Source of the DNA: Roseovarius sp. M141
GTDB lineage: Bacteria > Pseudomonadota > Alphaproteobacteria > Rhodobacterales > Rhodobacteraceae
Direction: 5' to 3'
Length of the DNA: 64,000 nucleotides
NCBI RefSeq assembly: GCF_024355225.1
Contig: NZ_VCNH01000008.1
Coordinates: forward strand, 558,001-622,000
The first letter of the stretch is position 1. Every line of letters starts with the position of its first letter. Under the pieces are notes generated by a model. The model worked only from the letters and a program-made list of their open reading frames with translations, ran no database searches and was not told the DNA's origin. This document shows, one piece after another, positions 26,794-34,731 of the stretch. Position numbers and translations under genes: made by a program.

Positions 26794-27978
26794 ATGATCG
26801 AAAAGGATATCCCCTTCAGCGCCGCCGAATATCAACGACGGCTGGTCAAGACACGCCATGCGATGGAGGCCGCGAATATCGACGTGATGTTCTGCACCGA
26901 TCCGTCGAACCAGAACTGGCTGACCGCCTATGATGGCTGGTCATTCTACGTCCATCAGGGCGTGCTGGTGTTCCCCGACGCCGATCCCGCGTGGTGGGGC
27001 CGTGCCATGGATGCAAATGGCGGCGTACGCACCGTCTGGATGGAAGACGCGCGCGTCTGGGGCTATGAGGACAAATACGTCCAGTCCACCGAGCGCCACC
27101 CGATGGAGGATCTGGCCCAGCGGCTGAAGGATCTGGGGCTGGGGTCCGCCCGGATCGGCGTCGAGATGGACAATTACTATTTCTCGGCCAAGGCCTATGA
27201 GGTGCTGAAGGCCAACCTGCCCGATGCGACGCTGATTGATGCCACCGCGCTGGTAAACTGGCAGCGCGCGGTAAAATCGGGCGAGGAAATCGCCTTTATG
27301 CGCAAGGCGGCCAGCATCACCGACAAGATCATCGATGGCCTGCTGGAACGGGTGGAGCCGGGCGTGCCGAAGAACGAGATCGTCGCCGAGATTTTCCGCG
27401 ACGCCGTGCGCGGGGTTCCCGGTACATGGGGCGACTACCCAGCGATCCTGCCGTTGCTGCCGTCTGGCTCCGAGGCCGGCGCGCCACATCTGACATGGAA
27501 CGGGCGGCCCTTCACCAAGGGCGAGGCAACATTCTTCGAGATATCAGGCGTCTACCGCCGCTATCACGCGCCCTGCTGCCGCACCCTGATGCTGGGCAAG
27601 CCATCCGACGAGATGAAGCGCGCCGAGGGCGCCATCGTCGAAGGCCTGAATGCAGGGATCGAGGCCGCCCAGCCCGGTGCCCGCGCCGCCGACATCGCGA
27701 ACGCCCTGAACGGCGCGCTGGAAAAGGCCGGAATCAAACGCGGGGCGCGCTGCGGCTATCCCGTCGGGCTCAGCTATCCGCCCGACTGGGGCGAGCGTAC
27801 GATCAGCCTGCGCGCCAGCGACGACACCGTGCTGGAGCCGGGCATGACCTTCCACTTCATGCCGGGTCTTTGGATGGACACGTGGGGCATGGAGATCACC
27901 GAAACCATCCTGATCAAAGAGGACGGCGCAGCCGAGCCGTTGTGCACCCAACCCCGCAAGCTGTTCATCAAGGACTAG
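26794..27978 (+). CDS. doeA: Ectoine hydrolase-like M24 family protein (DoeA/EutD)
   Basis: The 394-residue pita-bread protein has an N-terminal creatinase-type domain and a C-terminal M24 domain. The usual five metal ligands are not preserved: the first Asp position is Glu249 (FFEISGVYRRYHAP), the second is Pro, the GHG histidine segment reads GYPVGLSYPPDWGERT, and the next Glu segment reads MTFHFMPGLWMD. This pattern, with YDGWSFYVHQG and VNWQRAVKS, is that of metal-independent ectoine hydrolases, which open ectoine via a covalent Glu intermediate. The neighbouring AsnC and aminotransferase genes agree. The deacetylase partner DoeB/EutE is not in the window. Confidence 0.8.
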   Translation: MIEKDIPFSAAEYQRRLVKTRHAMEAANIDVMFCTDPSNQNWLTAYDGWSFYVHQGVLVFPDADPAWWGRAMDANGGVRTVWMEDARVWGYEDKYVQSTERHPMEDLAQRLKDLGLGSARIGVEMDNYYFSAKAYEVLKANLPDATLIDATALVNWQRAVKSGEEIAFMRKAASITDKIIDGLLERVEPGVPKNEIVAEIFRDAVRGVPGTWGDYPAILPLLPSGSEAGAPHLTWNGRPFTKGEATFFEISGVYRRYHAPCCRTLMLGKPSDEMKRAEGAIVEGLNAGIEAAQPGARAADIANALNGALEKAGIKRGARCGYPVGLSYPPDWGERTISLRASDDTVLEPGMTFHFMPGLWMDTWGMEITETILIKEDGAAEPLCTQPRKLFIKD

Positions 27979-27981
27979 GGT

Positions 27982-29328
27982 CTAGCCCAGATAGACCTGA
28001 CCCTTGGGATAGCGCACGCGCGGCACGCTGCGCGTCGCCAGGAAAAACCCGAGGGTCAGGGGGCCGACACGGCCCAGAAACATGATGCACATGATCACCG
28101 CACGGCCCACGCCATCCAATTCGGCAGTGGCGCCGCGCGACACCCCGACCGTGCCAAAGGCCGATGTGACCTCGAACGCCAGATCCAGAAAATCGCCATC
28201 ATGCGAGATTGACGTGACGAAAATGCCCGTCAGCACCAGCAGCATGCTGACCATGGTCAGCGCCAGCACCTTCTGCACCTCCTCCGCGCCCAGACTGCGC
28301 CCAAACGCGTGCAGTTGCGTCTGACGGCGAAAGAACGCGGCAGTGGCGATCAGCAGCACGATCAGCGTCGTCACCTTGATCCCGCCGGCGGTCGACGTGC
28401 TGCCGCCCCCGACCAGCATCAGGGACATGGTCATCAGCGCGGTGCTGTCGTGAACTTCGGCAAAGTCCAGCGTGTTGAACCCTGCCGTGCGCACCGTCAC
28501 TGCCTGAAACCAGCTGGCCCAGATCCGCGAGGCGGCATCGGGCAAACCGCCCAGCGTGCCGGGGTTGGTCCATTCCAGCGCCGCGAACATCGCCCATGAA
28601 AACCCGATCAGGCCCAGCGTGCCGGTGATCATGATCTTGCTGTGCAGTGTCAGCTTGCGCCATTTGCGCACCTGAAAAATATCGGCCAGCACGATGAACC
28701 CCAAACCACCCAGAATGAACAGTGCCGGAATCACCATGTTGATGACAGGGTTGCCCACCCAGCCCATCAGGCTGTCAGGGTACAGCGCAAACCCCGCATT
28801 GTTGAACGCCGATACCGAATGGAACAGCGCGTGGCCCGCCCCCTTGGCCCAGCCGAATTCCGGCACGAAGACAAAGCCGAGGATTCCGGCGCCGATCAGC
28901 TCGCACAGGACCGAAACAATCAGGATGATGCGCGCGATATCGGTCAGGTTGTGCAGGGTCTTCTGATTGATCTCCTCGCGCAGAACGGTGCGGTATGGCA
29001 GGCCCACCGGAATCCCCAGAACCGTCAGCAGCATCACAGCAAATGCCATCAGTCCCAGACCGCCCAACTGGATCAACAGCGCGATCACGAGTTGCCCGAA
29101 CGGGGTAAAGGCGCTGCCGGTATCGACCACGATCAGCCCCGTCACCGTCACCGCCGATGTCGACGTGAACAGCGCATCAAACAGTGTGAGGTCCACCGTG
29201 TTGGAGATCGGCAACCACAGGACCAGCGCCCCCAGAGCGATGAAGATCAGATAGACCATCCCCAGTATCGCCGGGGGCGCCACCCGCAATCCACCCTTTG
29301 AGACGGCGCGCGCATGAGGCCGTGCCAT
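27982..29328 (-). CDS. ktrB: TrkH/KtrB family K+ transporter subunit
   Basis: The 448-residue membrane protein belongs to the TrkH/KtrB superfamily with four pore repeats. The selectivity-filter segments are visible as TSTSAVTVTGL, SVSAFNNAGFAL, AVTVRTAGFNT and TSAFGTVGVSRG. It takes up K+, usually coupled to Na+, gated by the partner encoded immediately upstream. ATG 29328 overlaps the partner's stop codon (TGATG), giving translational coupling. Length fits KtrB better than TrkH. Confidence 0.93.
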   Translation of the reverse strand: MARPHARAVSKGGLRVAPPAILGMVYLIFIALGALVLWLPISNTVDLTLFDALFTSTSAVTVTGLIVVDTGSAFTPFGQLVIALLIQLGGLGLMAFAVMLLTVLGIPVGLPYRTVLREEINQKTLHNLTDIARIILIVSVLCELIGAGILGFVFVPEFGWAKGAGHALFHSVSAFNNAGFALYPDSLMGWVGNPVINMVIPALFILGGLGFIVLADIFQVRKWRKLTLHSKIMITGTLGLIGFSWAMFAALEWTNPGTLGGLPDAASRIWASWFQAVTVRTAGFNTLDFAEVHDSTALMTMSLMLVGGGSTSTAGGIKVTTLIVLLIATAAFFRRQTQLHAFGRSLGAEEVQKVLALTMVSMLLVLTGIFVTSISHDGDFLDLAFEVTSAFGTVGVSRGATAELDGVGRAVIMCIMFLGRVGPLTLGFFLATRSVPRVRYPKGQVYLG

Positions 29329-30005
29329 CAGAGGCTGGCCGCGAAGCTGCGCAAGTTCGGGCGTTGCCCCAGAAGCAGCAGCAGATCGTCCTTTTGCAAC
29401 ATGCAATCATCCCCGTCGCAGCCCAGCCATTCGGTGCCGCGCATCGCACCGATGCAGCGCAGGCCGTATTCCTTGCCATAAGGAATTTCGGACAGTTTCT
29501 TGCCTTCCAGCGATTCGGGGATGCGGAAATTAACCACGTTGAATCCGTTGCCGAGGCTGACATAATCGCGCACCAGCGGGTTGTGCAGCACCTGTGCGAT
29601 GTGGTGGCCCACCTCCACCTCCGGGTGGATGATGCGGTCGACCTTCAGCTTGCTCAGGATGCGGTGGTGGGTCTTGGACATTGCCTTGGCCCAGACGATG
29701 GGCACGCCCAGCGTCTTGACGTTGATCGCGGCCAGGATGCTGGATTCCAGATCATCCCCGATGGCAATCAGCGCGACACGGCAATCGGCAACGCCCGCCT
29801 CGCGCAGCGCCCCTTCGTCGCGCGCGTCCACGATCAGGGCCTGACTCAGCGTTTCGGCCTGCGCGTTGACCGATCTGTCATCTATGTCCATTCCGATGAC
29901 ATGATTGCCGAACCGGATCAGCTCGGTCGCGACCGTGCTGCCGAAATTGCCCAGCCCGATGACGGCAAAGGTATCCTTCCTGCCGTTCTTCTTGCGGTGG
30001 TTCAT
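29328..30005 (-). CDS. ktrA: TrkA/KtrA family regulatory subunit of K+ uptake
   Basis: The 225-residue cytoplasmic protein has one RCK module: a Rossmann nucleotide-binding fold (FAVIGLGNFGSTVATEL, then MDIDD at the end of beta-2) and a C-terminal TrkA-C domain (LSEIPYGKEYGLRCIGAMR ...). KtrA proteins of this length form the gating ring under KtrB and respond to ATP/ADP. The start 30005 (MNHRKKNGRKDTF) follows GAGG. It is the first gene of a two-gene operon between the ectoine-type and polyamine-type loci. Confidence 0.93.
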   Translation of the reverse strand: MNHRKKNGRKDTFAVIGLGNFGSTVATELIRFGNHVIGMDIDDRSVNAQAETLSQALIVDARDEGALREAGVADCRVALIAIGDDLESSILAAINVKTLGVPIVWAKAMSKTHHRILSKLKVDRIIHPEVEVGHHIAQVLHNPLVRDYVSLGNGFNVVNFRIPESLEGKKLSEIPYGKEYGLRCIGAMRGTEWLGCDGDDCMLQKDDLLLLLGQRPNLRSFAASL

Positions 30006-30119
30006 GCGATCCTCGTGATACCAAAGTTGGCCTGTGGTAGCCCACTTTGCGCAGAAACCGAAGCGTCCAAATTGCACGCGCCCCGTTTCAGGCAGCCACC
30101 GGCGCGGTATCAAAATCCG

Positions 30120-31514
30120 TCAGGCGGCTTTCATCTTGCCTTCGTCCTCCAGCTGTCTGTGCGCCAGATCCAGCGCCTTCCAAGCGCGCTCGACCAGCGT
30201 GTCCATCTCGCTGTCGGTGATGACCAGCGGCGGCGAGATGATCATGCGGTCCCCGACATGGCGCATCACCAGCCCGTTCCTGAAGCAATGCTCGCGGGTG
30301 ATCAGCCCGGCGTCGCCCTCGGTCCCGGCAAAGACCGCGCGGCTGGAGGCATCCGGCGTCAGCACGATGGACCCCATCATGCCAATCGTCGTCGCCTCGC
30401 CCACCAGCGGATGATCGGCCAGACCGCCCCACTTCTCTGCCAGATACGCAGCGGAGTGGTCGGCGACACGGTCGACGATGCCTTCCTCCTCCAGGATCCG
30501 CAGGTTCTCCAGCGCGACGGCGCAGGTCATCGGGTGGCCCGAATAGGTATAGCCATGTGCGAATTCGCAATTGTTGATAACATTCGCCACCTCGTCGCAC
30601 ACGATGGACCCGCCGATAGGCGCGTAGCCACTGCTCAGGCCCTTGGCGACGGTCATGATATGCGGGCGGATGCCCATCCTGTTGCAGCCGAACCACGTGC
30701 CGGTGCGGCCAAACCCACAAATCACCTCATCCGCGATCAGCAGAATGTCATGCGCATCGCAGATACGCTGAATTTCCGGCCAGTAGGTGCTGGGCGGGAT
30801 GACAACGCCGCCGGCGCCCTGAATCGGCTCGGCGATGAAGGCGGCGACGCGGTGTTCGCCCAGCTCCTCGATCTTTTTCTCCAGCTGACGGGCGCGCTCC
30901 AGCCCGAATTCCTCGGGGGACATATCGCCGCCCTCGGCCCACCAATGCGGCTGGTCGATATGGCAGATGTCAGCGATCGGCAGGCCGCCCTGCTCGTGCA
31001 TATAGGACATGCCGCCCAGGCTGCCGCTGCCCATGGACGATCCGTGGTAGGCGTTCTTGCGGCTGATGATGACGGTCTTTTCCGGCTTGCCCTTCTGCGC
31101 CCAATAGGTGCGCACCATGCGGATGTTGGTGTCGTTCGCCTCGGACCCCGACCCGGCGAAAAAGACGTGGTTCAGATCGCCCGGCGCCAGCTCGGCCAGC
31201 TTGGCCGACAGGGCGATGGCCGGGACGTGCGTCGTCTGAAAGAAGGTGTTGTAATAGGGCAGCTCGCGCATCTGGCGCGCTGCGGCCTCGGCCATTTCCT
31301 CGCGGCCATAGCCGACATTGACGCACCAAAGGCCCGCCATCGCGTCGAGGTAATCATTGCCGTCGCTATCGGTCAGCGTGACGCCCTTGGCGCGGGTGAT
31401 GATGCGCGCGCCCTTCTGCTCCAGCTCGTTGTTATGCGTGAAGGGGTGCATGTGATGGGCAGCATCCAGCGCCTGAAGCTCGGAGGTGGGCGGATGGTTG
31501 GCGATCATATTCAT
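30120..31514 (-). CDS. spuC: Polyamine:pyruvate aminotransferase-like class III aminotransferase (SpuC-type)
   Basis: The 464-residue enzyme has the class III signatures FFAGSGSEANDTNIRMVR, RKNAYHGSSMGSGSLGG, LLIADEVICGFGRTGTWFG and the PLP lysine in MTVAKGLSSGYAPIGG. The N-terminal HHMHPFTHNNELEQKG is typical of putrescine/spermidine aminotransferases. The gene lies next to a GntR regulator, a potFGHI-type importer and a PuuB-like oxidase, which supports a diamine substrate such as putrescine or cadaverine. It is the closer SpuC match of the two class III enzymes here. Confidence 0.88.
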   Translation of the reverse strand: MNMIANHPPTSELQALDAAHHMHPFTHNNELEQKGARIITRAKGVTLTDSDGNDYLDAMAGLWCVNVGYGREEMAEAAARQMRELPYYNTFFQTTHVPAIALSAKLAELAPGDLNHVFFAGSGSEANDTNIRMVRTYWAQKGKPEKTVIISRKNAYHGSSMGSGSLGGMSYMHEQGGLPIADICHIDQPHWWAEGGDMSPEEFGLERARQLEKKIEELGEHRVAAFIAEPIQGAGGVVIPPSTYWPEIQRICDAHDILLIADEVICGFGRTGTWFGCNRMGIRPHIMTVAKGLSSGYAPIGGSIVCDEVANVINNCEFAHGYTYSGHPMTCAVALENLRILEEEGIVDRVADHSAAYLAEKWGGLADHPLVGEATTIGMMGSIVLTPDASSRAVFAGTEGDAGLITREHCFRNGLVMRHVGDRMIISPPLVITDSEMDTLVERAWKALDLAHRQLEDEGKMKAA

Positions 31515-31596
31515 GGACGGGCCTTTCCTAAGCTGAATGTCATCGGGTGAATGTCCGGGTGGCAGCGGCACGGCATCCCGCCTGCGCAGCAGAATA

Positions 31597-31619
31597 TGAT
31601 CAAATTGACCAATGTCAAT
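31597..31619. promoter_or_regulatory. Candidate GntR operator upstream of the SpuC-like gene
   Basis: TGATCAAAT (31597-31605) overlaps an inverted repeat ATTGAC-CAAT-GTCAAT (31604-31619) in the promoter region of the aminotransferase. The 9-mer TGATCAAAT recurs upstream of the binding-protein gene at 32404-32412, the other divergent target of the GntR gene between them. Confidence 0.4.
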
Positions 31620-31623
31620 CGAA

Positions 31624-32310
31624 TCAGCCGCGAGCCACCTGATCGGCCAGCGACGCGCGCAGCTGGTCCATTCCCTGCCGCACATCTGCGGCAATCGCGG
31701 CGGCGGCGGCGGCGGCATCGCCCGCCTGCATGGCAGTCAGCGTCTGCTTGTGATTGTCGGGCAGGTTCTGGGTGCCCAGCCGCCCGCACAGAACCCGCAT
31801 CGACGGTCCGAACCGCAGCCACAGCCCTTCGGCCAGGTCGGTCAGGATGGGCGACTGCGCCAGTTTGTAGATCGAAACGTGGAACTGGTGGTTCAGATGC
31901 AGATAGGCCCGCAGATCGCCCTGCCGAATCGCCCCGTCCAGCGACCGGTCCAACCGGGTCAGCGCCGCAATGTCTGCCGGGGTCACATTGCCCATCGCCT
32001 GTTGCGTCAAATAAGGGTCAAGCCACTCACGGGCAACGATAATTTCGTCTATATCCGCCGCCGTCAACAGCGGCACGCTGACCCGGCGATTCCCCTGAAG
32101 CTCCAGCGCCCCCTGCGAGATCAGGCGGCGGATCGCCTCGCGAACCGGTGTCATGCCGGCGCTCAGGCGTTCGGTCAGGCCCTGAATGGTCACCGGCTGC
32201 CCCGGCATCAGATCACCATACAGCACCATATCGCGCAGGCGCAGATACACCTGCGCATGGGCAGGCATCACCGCATCGATCGTGCCGACGTTCCGGGCAA
32301 TATGAGGCAT
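31624..32310 (-). CDS. GntR family regulator with FCD domain, probable polyamine-locus regulator
   Basis: The 228-residue protein has an N-terminal winged helix (GMTPVREAIRRLISQGALE as recognition segment) and an FCD effector domain containing the paired histidines of NHQFHVSIYKL. It lies between the SpuC-like gene on the same strand and the divergent potFGHI-puuB-like operon, so it is the obvious local regulator. Members of this class often bind organic acids or amines and act as repressors; the ligand here is inferred, not seen. Confidence 0.9.
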   Translation of the reverse strand: MPHIARNVGTIDAVMPAHAQVYLRLRDMVLYGDLMPGQPVTIQGLTERLSAGMTPVREAIRRLISQGALELQGNRRVSVPLLTAADIDEIIVAREWLDPYLTQQAMGNVTPADIAALTRLDRSLDGAIRQGDLRAYLHLNHQFHVSIYKLAQSPILTDLAEGLWLRFGPSMRVLCGRLGTQNLPDNHKQTLTAMQAGDAAAAAAAIAADVRQGMDQLRASLADQVARG

Positions 32311-32402
32311 GGCGCGCGACGCTCCCTGAGGTTGGCGATATCCAAGATTGCGAGTTTAGCGGTCCCGTGAAAACATTACCATATTGCCATACGCGAAAAA
32401 AC

Positions 32403-32412
32403 TTGATCAAAT
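32403..32412. promoter_or_regulatory. TTGATCAAAT motif upstream of potF
   Basis: This motif, containing the palindrome TTGATCAA, lies 44 nt upstream of the potF start in the divergent promoter region. It shares the 9-mer TGATCAAAT with the promoter of the neighbouring aminotransferase (31597-31605). Confidence 0.35.
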
Positions 32413-32455
32413 CCGCACCAGCGGTGGTATAACCATCGACCAACGGGAGAAGAAA

Positions 32456-33541
32456 ATGAAAAAAACCATTTTGACTGCGACAACCGCCCTGGCGATGACA
32501 GCAACGGCCGCCATGTCCGAGGAGGTGCGCGTCTACAACTGGTCTGACTATATCGACGAATCGTTGCTGGATAAATTCCAGGAGGAAACCGGTATCGATC
32601 TGATCTATGACGTGTTCGACAGCAACGAAGTGCTTGAGACGAAAATGCTGTCCAGCGGATCGGGGTATGATGTGGTTGTGCCCACAGGCACGTTCATGCA
32701 GCGGCAGATCAGCGCGGGCGCGTTCCAGAAACTGGACAAATCCAAGCTGCCCAACATCGAAAACATGTGGCCCCTGATCGAAGAGCGGACCGAGCAATAT
32801 GATGCCGGCAACGAATATTCGATCAACTACATGTGGGGCACCACCGGCATCGGCGTAAACGTCGGCAAGGTTCGCGAAGTGCTGGGCGAGGATGCGCCCA
32901 TTGATTCGCTGGATCTGGTGCTCAAGCCCGAGAATATGGAAAAGCTGGCCGAATGCGGTGTGCATTTTCTGGATGCCCCGGCCGAAATGATCCCGATGGC
33001 GCTGAAATTTCTGGGCGAAGATCCTGACAGCCACGACCCCGACGTGATCGCCAAGGTCGAGGACGTCTTTATGCCCATCCGGCCTTATATCCGCAAATTC
33101 CACTCCAGCGAGTTCATCAACGCCCTGGCGAACGGCGACATCTGCGTTGCCGTCGGATGGTCCGGCGATATCCTGCAGGCGCGTGACCGCGCGGCCGAGG
33201 CCGATAATGGCGTCGAAATCGTGTATAACGCCCCCAAAGAGGGCGCGCAGATGTGGTTCGATCAGATGGTCATCCCTGTGGATGCGCCTAATCCCGACGG
33301 CGCGCACAAGTTCCTGAACTTCATCATGGACCCGCAGAACGCCGCCGCCGCGTCGAATTATGTCTACTACGCCAACGGTAACAAGGCGTCTCAGGAGTTT
33401 CTGGTCGAGGACGTGATCGGTGATCCCGCTGTCTATCCAAGCGAAGAAACGCTGAATAACCTGTTTACCGTCACCCCGTTCGAACCAAAGGTTCAGCGCG
33501 TCGTCACGCGCCTGTGGACCAAGATCAAGTCAGGCACCTGA
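32456..33541 (+). CDS. potF: Putrescine/spermidine ABC transporter binding protein (PotF/SpuD-like)
   Basis: The 361-residue periplasmic protein has a signal peptide (MKKTILTATTALAMTATAAMS, cleavage before EEVRVYNW). The VRVYNWSDYIDESLLDKF start is diagnostic of PotD/PotF proteins. FDSNEVLETKML, TGTFMQRQI, VGWSGDILQARDRA and FDQMVIPVDAPNPDGAHKF follow the family order; the last includes the substrate-contact Asp/Trp region. A CGGGAGAAG ribosome-binding site precedes ATG 32456. It is the first gene of a five-gene plus-strand operon. Confidence 0.94.
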   Translation: MKKTILTATTALAMTATAAMSEEVRVYNWSDYIDESLLDKFQEETGIDLIYDVFDSNEVLETKMLSSGSGYDVVVPTGTFMQRQISAGAFQKLDKSKLPNIENMWPLIEERTEQYDAGNEYSINYMWGTTGIGVNVGKVREVLGEDAPIDSLDLVLKPENMEKLAECGVHFLDAPAEMIPMALKFLGEDPDSHDPDVIAKVEDVFMPIRPYIRKFHSSEFINALANGDICVAVGWSGDILQARDRAAEADNGVEIVYNAPKEGAQMWFDQMVIPVDAPNPDGAHKFLNFIMDPQNAAAASNYVYYANGNKASQEFLVEDVIGDPAVYPSEETLNNLFTVTPFEPKVQRVVTRLWTKIKSGT

Positions 33542-33552
33542 TCGCGATCAAC

Positions 33553-33584
33553 GGCCCGCGCTATATATTGTGCGGGCCATTTTG
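33553..33584 (+). promoter_or_regulatory. Intra-operon stem-loop after potF
   Basis: A 7-bp stem GGCCCGC (33553-33559) with GCGGGCC (33572-33578) and a 12-nt loop, then ATTTTG, lies 11 nt after the potF stop and 20 nt before the potG ribosome-binding region. Such hairpins commonly lower downstream expression so that binding protein is made in excess. The other importer in the window has an equivalent hairpin. Confidence 0.5.
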
Positions 33585-33605
33585 CCCCTCCAGACCGGAG
33601 TCAAG

Positions 33606-34727
33606 ATGAGCCAGACCGCTTTCGAGCCGTGGAACGACCCACAGGCCAAACCGCTGATTCAGTTCAAGAACGTCACAAAACGTTTCGGCGATTTTACCGC
33701 CATCGACAATCAGACATTCGACATTTACGAGCGCGAATTCTTTGCCCTGCTCGGCCCCTCGGGCTGCGGCAAGACGACGATGATGCGCATGCTTGCCGGG
33801 TTTGAAAAACCGACAGAGGGCACGATCCTTCTGGCGGGTCAGGACATGGCGCCGATCCCACCGAACAAGCGGGCGGTTAACATGATGTTCCAGTCCTACG
33901 CGCTGTTTCCGCATCTGACGATCTGGGACAACATCGCCTTTGGCCTCAAGCGCGACAAGAAGCCCAAGGACGAGATTGCCGACCGCGTCGCGCAAATGCT
34001 GAAACTGACCCGACTGGAAAAATTCGCCAAGCGCAAGCCGCATCAGATATCCGGCGGACAGCGCCAGCGCGTCGCGCTTGCCCGGTCCCTCGCCAAGGCG
34101 CCCAAGCTGCTGCTGCTGGACGAGCCCTTGGGCGCGCTGGACGCCAAGCTGCGGCAGGACACCCAGTTCGAGCTGGTGGATATTCAGGAAAAGACCGGCA
34201 CGACATTCGTCATCGTCACCCACGATCAGGAAGAGGCGATGACCGTCGCCACCCGCGTCGCCGTGATGGATGACGGCAAGATCATGCAGGCCGACACGCC
34301 CGCCAACATCTACGAGCGGCCAAGCTCGGTCTACGTGGCCGATTTCATCGGCGACGTCACCATCATCCAAGGGCGCGCCACCGCCAGCGGCAATGGCTAT
34401 GACATCGCCTTTGCCGAAGGGCAGCCGACATTGCATGCCGAGTCGAGCAAGGCATTTCAGACCGGGCAATCGTGCCACCTGGCGATCCGCCCCGAAAAGG
34501 TGGCGATCACGGCGGAAAAACCCGACACGCGCAACGCGCTACAGGGCACCATCCTGGACATCGCCTATCTTGGGAACCTGTCGACCTACCACGTCAAGCT
34601 GGCGACAGGGCAGATCGTCAAGGCGCAGACCGCCAACACCCGCCGCCTGTCGCGCCGCAGCTTCACCTGGGAGGATACCGTCTGGCTGAGCTGGACCGAC
34701 ACTGCCGCCGTGCTGTTGGAGGGCTGA
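33606..34727 (+). CDS. potG: Putrescine-type ABC transporter ATPase (PotG-like)
   Basis: The 373-residue ATPase has Walker A GPSGCGKTTMMRM, signature ISGGQRQR, Walker B LLLLDEPLGALD, switch His in VTHDQEEAMTVA and a C-terminal TOBE region (LAIRPEKVAITAEK). An N-terminal extension of ~18 residues precedes the first strand, as in PotG. ATG 33606 follows an AGACCGGAGTC ribosome-binding region. It is the second gene in potF-potG-potH-potI order; the stop is 4 bp before the first permease. Confidence 0.93.
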   Translation: MSQTAFEPWNDPQAKPLIQFKNVTKRFGDFTAIDNQTFDIYEREFFALLGPSGCGKTTMMRMLAGFEKPTEGTILLAGQDMAPIPPNKRAVNMMFQSYALFPHLTIWDNIAFGLKRDKKPKDEIADRVAQMLKLTRLEKFAKRKPHQISGGQRQRVALARSLAKAPKLLLLDEPLGALDAKLRQDTQFELVDIQEKTGTTFVIVTHDQEEAMTVATRVAVMDDGKIMQADTPANIYERPSSVYVADFIGDVTIIQGRATASGNGYDIAFAEGQPTLHAESSKAFQTGQSCHLAIRPEKVAITAEKPDTRNALQGTILDIAYLGNLSTYHVKLATGQIVKAQTANTRRLSRRSFTWEDTVWLSWTDTAAVLLEG

Positions 34728-34731
34728 TCCG

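Noticed and set aside
26794..27978. Xaa-Pro dipeptidase or DMSP lyase DddP for the M24 protein
   Set aside because: Metal ligands required by Xaa-Pro peptidases are absent, the length and motifs fit ectoine hydrolase better, and the AsnC and aminotransferase neighbours agree.
29298..31550. 750-codon plus-strand open frame
   Set aside because: It is antisense to ktrA, the SpuC-like gene and part of ktrB, all with clear family motifs; long antisense frames are expected in GC-rich DNA.
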